From Moringa oleifera (lineage: Eukaryota; Streptophyta; Magnoliopsida; Brassicales; Moringaceae), in the NCBI GenBank assembly GCA_021397835.1, contig JAJFZO010000345.1:434001-498000 (forward strand): DNA of 64,000 nucleotides. Reading direction: 5' to 3'. The notes beneath the pieces are model-generated. The model did no database searches. It saw nothing but the letters and a program-made list of their open reading frames with translations, and was not told the DNA's origin. Position 1 is the first letter of the stretch; every line of letters starts with the position of its first letter. Positions 61,801 through 64,000 of this stretch are shown one piece after another. Position numbers and translations under genes: made by a program.

Positions 61801-63106
61801 AGTGTTTCCAAATTTTTGATCTTAGCATAAAAGCTTTTCCTTTTAATTTGAAACTTATGGATGATGGAAGGATTGGATCTAGTTGTGTGGCATTAGGTAT
61901 AGGATCTATATCATCACTCCTAATTGAAATATTTTAACTTCTGAATTAAAAGCCAACTAAAAAAAATTACTGATTTTCCATGAAGCTTAAAAATATAGTT
62001 GATTTAAAAGATTATATTATATATTCAAAAAGCTAAGTATTTTTAAAAGTAAATATTTTCAATCTATTCAATAAATATGCTAAAAAATAATATCAAATAC
62101 TTCTTTTATAAGTAAAATCATATTTTAGAATAGACAAATGAAAAGTAACAACAATAAAGGTTATTTATTTATGTTAAAAGAAATACAATACCATAACAAT
62201 AAATTTATAGCATCTCCTTTTCAAACAACAAAATAATCACACTAATCAAATTAGATGTACTACTTTTCAATAGTTACATAAGATGAAACATTTCAATAGT
62301 AATACCATATTGCACAAAAACTCATTTTGGTAGTAATACCACTACCTTTCAAAACATTATTATGAATTATTAGAAAAAAACATAGTTTACAACTTTACAT
62401 TACATTAGGAAAGGATTCAAAGAAAAGATTATGGAGCAAAAATATAACGAATTAAAAAATCAATTCTTAAAAAGCAATTTTCTTGTTTTCAACATTGGGA
62501 TTGTTTTGCCTTGCATGTTATAGCCACATATATACCATATACATGAAGAAGAAGTGGTAACACAAAGAATAAATTATGGTACTTACTTAAATACAAAAAG
62601 AGAAGAGCATATAATGACCTAATTTTTTATTTTGAGTGAGGTTGTTGCAGATTAGAATTTAAAAAATTAAAAGATTAAAGAGATGAGAGAGTGTATGTTG
62701 TTACTGCTGTGAGGATTAGAGTTGGCAAGAAAGAAGATGAGGCCTAAGACAATGCGTATGTGTGGGTGTGGTTGCGGCACGGCACGGAGCAGATTAGGGC
62801 TTCTCAAGTTGAGAGAAAATGAAAAGGGAATTGTGTCTATATGAATAAGTGAATACTAAAGAGATTAACAGAAAAGAAAAAGTTATTATCAATAATTAAT
62901 TAATTATTAAAATTAAAAAATTGATTTTTTGGTTAATTCAGTTTAAAAAAATTTTAATAGAAAATCGATCAAAAAATCATAAAAAATGATTTATAAACAA
63001 ATTGGTGACCAACAATAAAAAAAAAAAAACCGAATTGAACTAACAAAAAGCAATTCAGTTTATTGGTTTTTTTTTTTTTGTTTTAACAAAATTTTGCTCA
63101 CCCCTA
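58835..63106 (-). mobile_element. hAT-superfamily DNA transposon, 4.27 kb
   Basis: The left end reads GAAAGGTGAGCATTTGGTTA and the right end, reversed, TAGGGGTGAGCAAAATTTTG. The shared GGTGAGCA core is the usual plant hAT terminus. The flanks ATTGGACC (58827-58834) and ATTGCACC (63107-63114) are an 8-bp target duplication with one mismatch. Subterminal sequence at both ends is rich in GGTTNAATTCAGTTT-type motifs. The interior carries an Ac-like transposase pseudogene on the minus strand. Confidence 0.88.
59915..61850 (-). pseudogene. hAT (Ac-like, BED finger) transposase, broken
   Basis: A BED-type zinc finger is visible near 61830-61720 ('KIWKHFTKFF', 'KPKCNYCDREF'). The RNase-H-like region follows at ~61195-60990 ('VTVDNASFNDVAMSYLKKRL', 'LRCILHILNLIITDGL') and ~60970-60750 ('LDVSTRYNSTYLML'). 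The hAT dimerisation domain lies at ~60200-59970 ('FDILNQWKLNSHRFRILS', 'SISTIASEFAFRIG', 'RSSWTPKLVQVLI'). Stops and frame changes separate these blocks, for example a stop after 'IVKYVK' and in the BED finger ('FND*GEHK'). The dimerisation domain is the best preserved part. It matches RICESLEEPER/Ac-type proteins. Confidence 0.88.
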
Positions 63107-63660
63107 ATTGCACCCTGCAATATAAGTGTACATAGTATTAAAAAAGTAAAAAATTAGTAAGGTGAATATGCAACTCTTTACACTTACATTGCATGCATTA
63201 TGGATTGAGTTCTAGAAACATTTACACTGCTTAATGATGGGTCAAATCCAACTGAACAAGTAGATGATGAAATTGATAAATCAGTTTGCATTATTCCCAT
63301 CATATTAAGAACCTTAAATCCTATAAAAAATTTTTCATTTTTTTCGTGAGCAATTCTTTATATTATACACACATACAACAATCTTGTTAAATGCATACAG
63401 ACTAACACAAATCAAAATTGGTATTAAAAAGTTTAACAAGTTTTCCCATATCTTTCTTACCTGACCTTTGCAAAATTCACATTATGTCCACTCTATTTGC
63501 ATCGACTATATGTGCTCATCAAGTTTTTTCTAGATATTTTTGTAGTATTTGTATTTGCCTTATTAACATCATCATTCCTTCGCTACTTTCTTAGTCTTTT
63601 TGAGGGTTTTCTAATCATAAGTGGTTGAATCGGATCTAATCTAGTTTGAAGTTATAAGTT
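63107..63660 (-). pseudogene. Second MULE gene, zinc-knuckle and following exons (right of the hAT insertion)
   Basis: On the minus strand 'IQPPMIRKPSKRLRK' (~63640-63595) and a decayed zinc knuckle around 'YSRCK*SGHNVNFAKGQ' (~63515-63461) match the C-terminal linker and CCHC knuckle of MULE transposases; the expected Gln after 'RCK' is a stop. This exon ends at a GTAAGA donor (63461). The next exon, 63188-63320, reads 'MMGIMQTDLSISSSTCSVGF'. The following exon begins at 63114 after ATTGCAG and is cut after 8 bases by the hAT element. The catalytic part would lie beyond 63857, past or displaced by the CACTA element starting there. Confidence 0.68.
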
Positions 63661-63856
63661 TGCGTCATTGCGTTGGATTTATCAAATGAAAATAACATTT
63701 AATATATCTTTCCCTTTGATAAAATGAGTCAACATAATCTCTCTCTCTAAAAATTTGTTGCAAAAGTAAAAAAAAAAAACATAAATATACAACATTAACT
63801 CAACACAGATATTGAATTTGGGAGACCACAAAGCTTTTTAAAAATAAAAACCCTAA

Positions 63857-64000
63857 CACTACAAGAAATTTACTATTTTTCAACGAAAAAATATTGTGGG
63901 AAAATGAAGAATTTCTGTGAGAATTTGTAATTTTCAAGGGAATTCTTACGAAAGAATTTTTGTAAGAATTATTTTCGTCAGAATGTTAATTTTCCCATGA
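63857..64000 (+). mobile_element. 5' end of another CACTA element (truncated by window edge)
   Basis: CACTACAAGAAATTTACTAT is a typical plant CACTA terminus. It is followed by short repeats of GAATTCTTACGAAAGAATTT and TGTAAGAATTATTTTCGTCA type, as expected for subterminal dyads. This sequence differs from the element at 46533, so it is another family. The other end lies outside the window. Confidence 0.75.

Noticed and set aside
1..64000. tRNA, rRNA or snoRNA genes
   Set aside because: I scanned for A/B-box-like and conserved loop patterns and saw none I could support by eye; a covariance-model search would be needed to exclude them.

Overview
The window is plant nuclear DNA, most likely from a eudicot. 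It is AT-rich, its genes are split by GT-AG introns, it carries many TA, GA and CA microsatellites, and transposable-element debris fills most of it. Species cannot be named from the sequence. Two complete conserved host genes lie in tandem on the minus strand. CIPK3 is a CBL-interacting Ser/Thr kinase with 14 coding exons at 5185-17878 (441 aa). CSN2 is COP9 signalosome subunit 2 with 12 coding exons at 22323-29396 (439 aa). Both were rebuilt exon by exon; every junction is GT-AG and every phase closes.

Layout. 1-5.1 kb: intergenic DNA with a decayed Mutator-like (MULE) transposase on the minus strand. 5.2-20.6 kb: CIPK3, whose 5.6-kb intron 8 holds a broken, internally deleted Ty3-gypsy retrotransposon. 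20.6-22.1 kb: very AT-rich spacer with internal duplications. 22.3-30.5 kb: CSN2 with its 5' UTR exon and a TATA box. 30.7-46.5 kb: gene-free AT-rich DNA. It holds a possible DNA-transposon remnant, an array of ~0.5-kb repeats interrupted by a segment resembling an endogenous caulimovirid movement-protein region, a 74-bp palindrome, a 667-bp tandem duplication and several dyad-rich repeat fields.

46,533-56,141 is a nearly complete CACTA (En/Spm) transposon of 9.6 kb with terminal inverted repeats, an AAA/AAA target duplication, subterminal hairpin arrays, a TNP2-type transposase pseudogene and a second TNPA-like gene ending in a ULP1-like protease region whose expected catalytic cysteine reads tyrosine. 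58.2-63.7 kb is the 3' part of a second MULE gene (minus strand). A 4.27-kb hAT element with an 8-bp target duplication (7/8) lies inside one of its exons. The window ends in the first 144 bases of another CACTA element, starting at 63,857.

Only CIPK3 and CSN2 appear functional. CIPK3 would act in calcium/CBL signalling and CSN2 in cullin deneddylation; nothing in the sequence ties them functionally. All transposase and viral-like frames carry stops or frameshifts. No new gene system was found. The points most worth checking are the nested transposon architecture, the cysteine-less ULP1-like region, a templated 28-34-bp filler insertion in the CACTA transposase, and the caulimovirid-like segment inside the tandem array.
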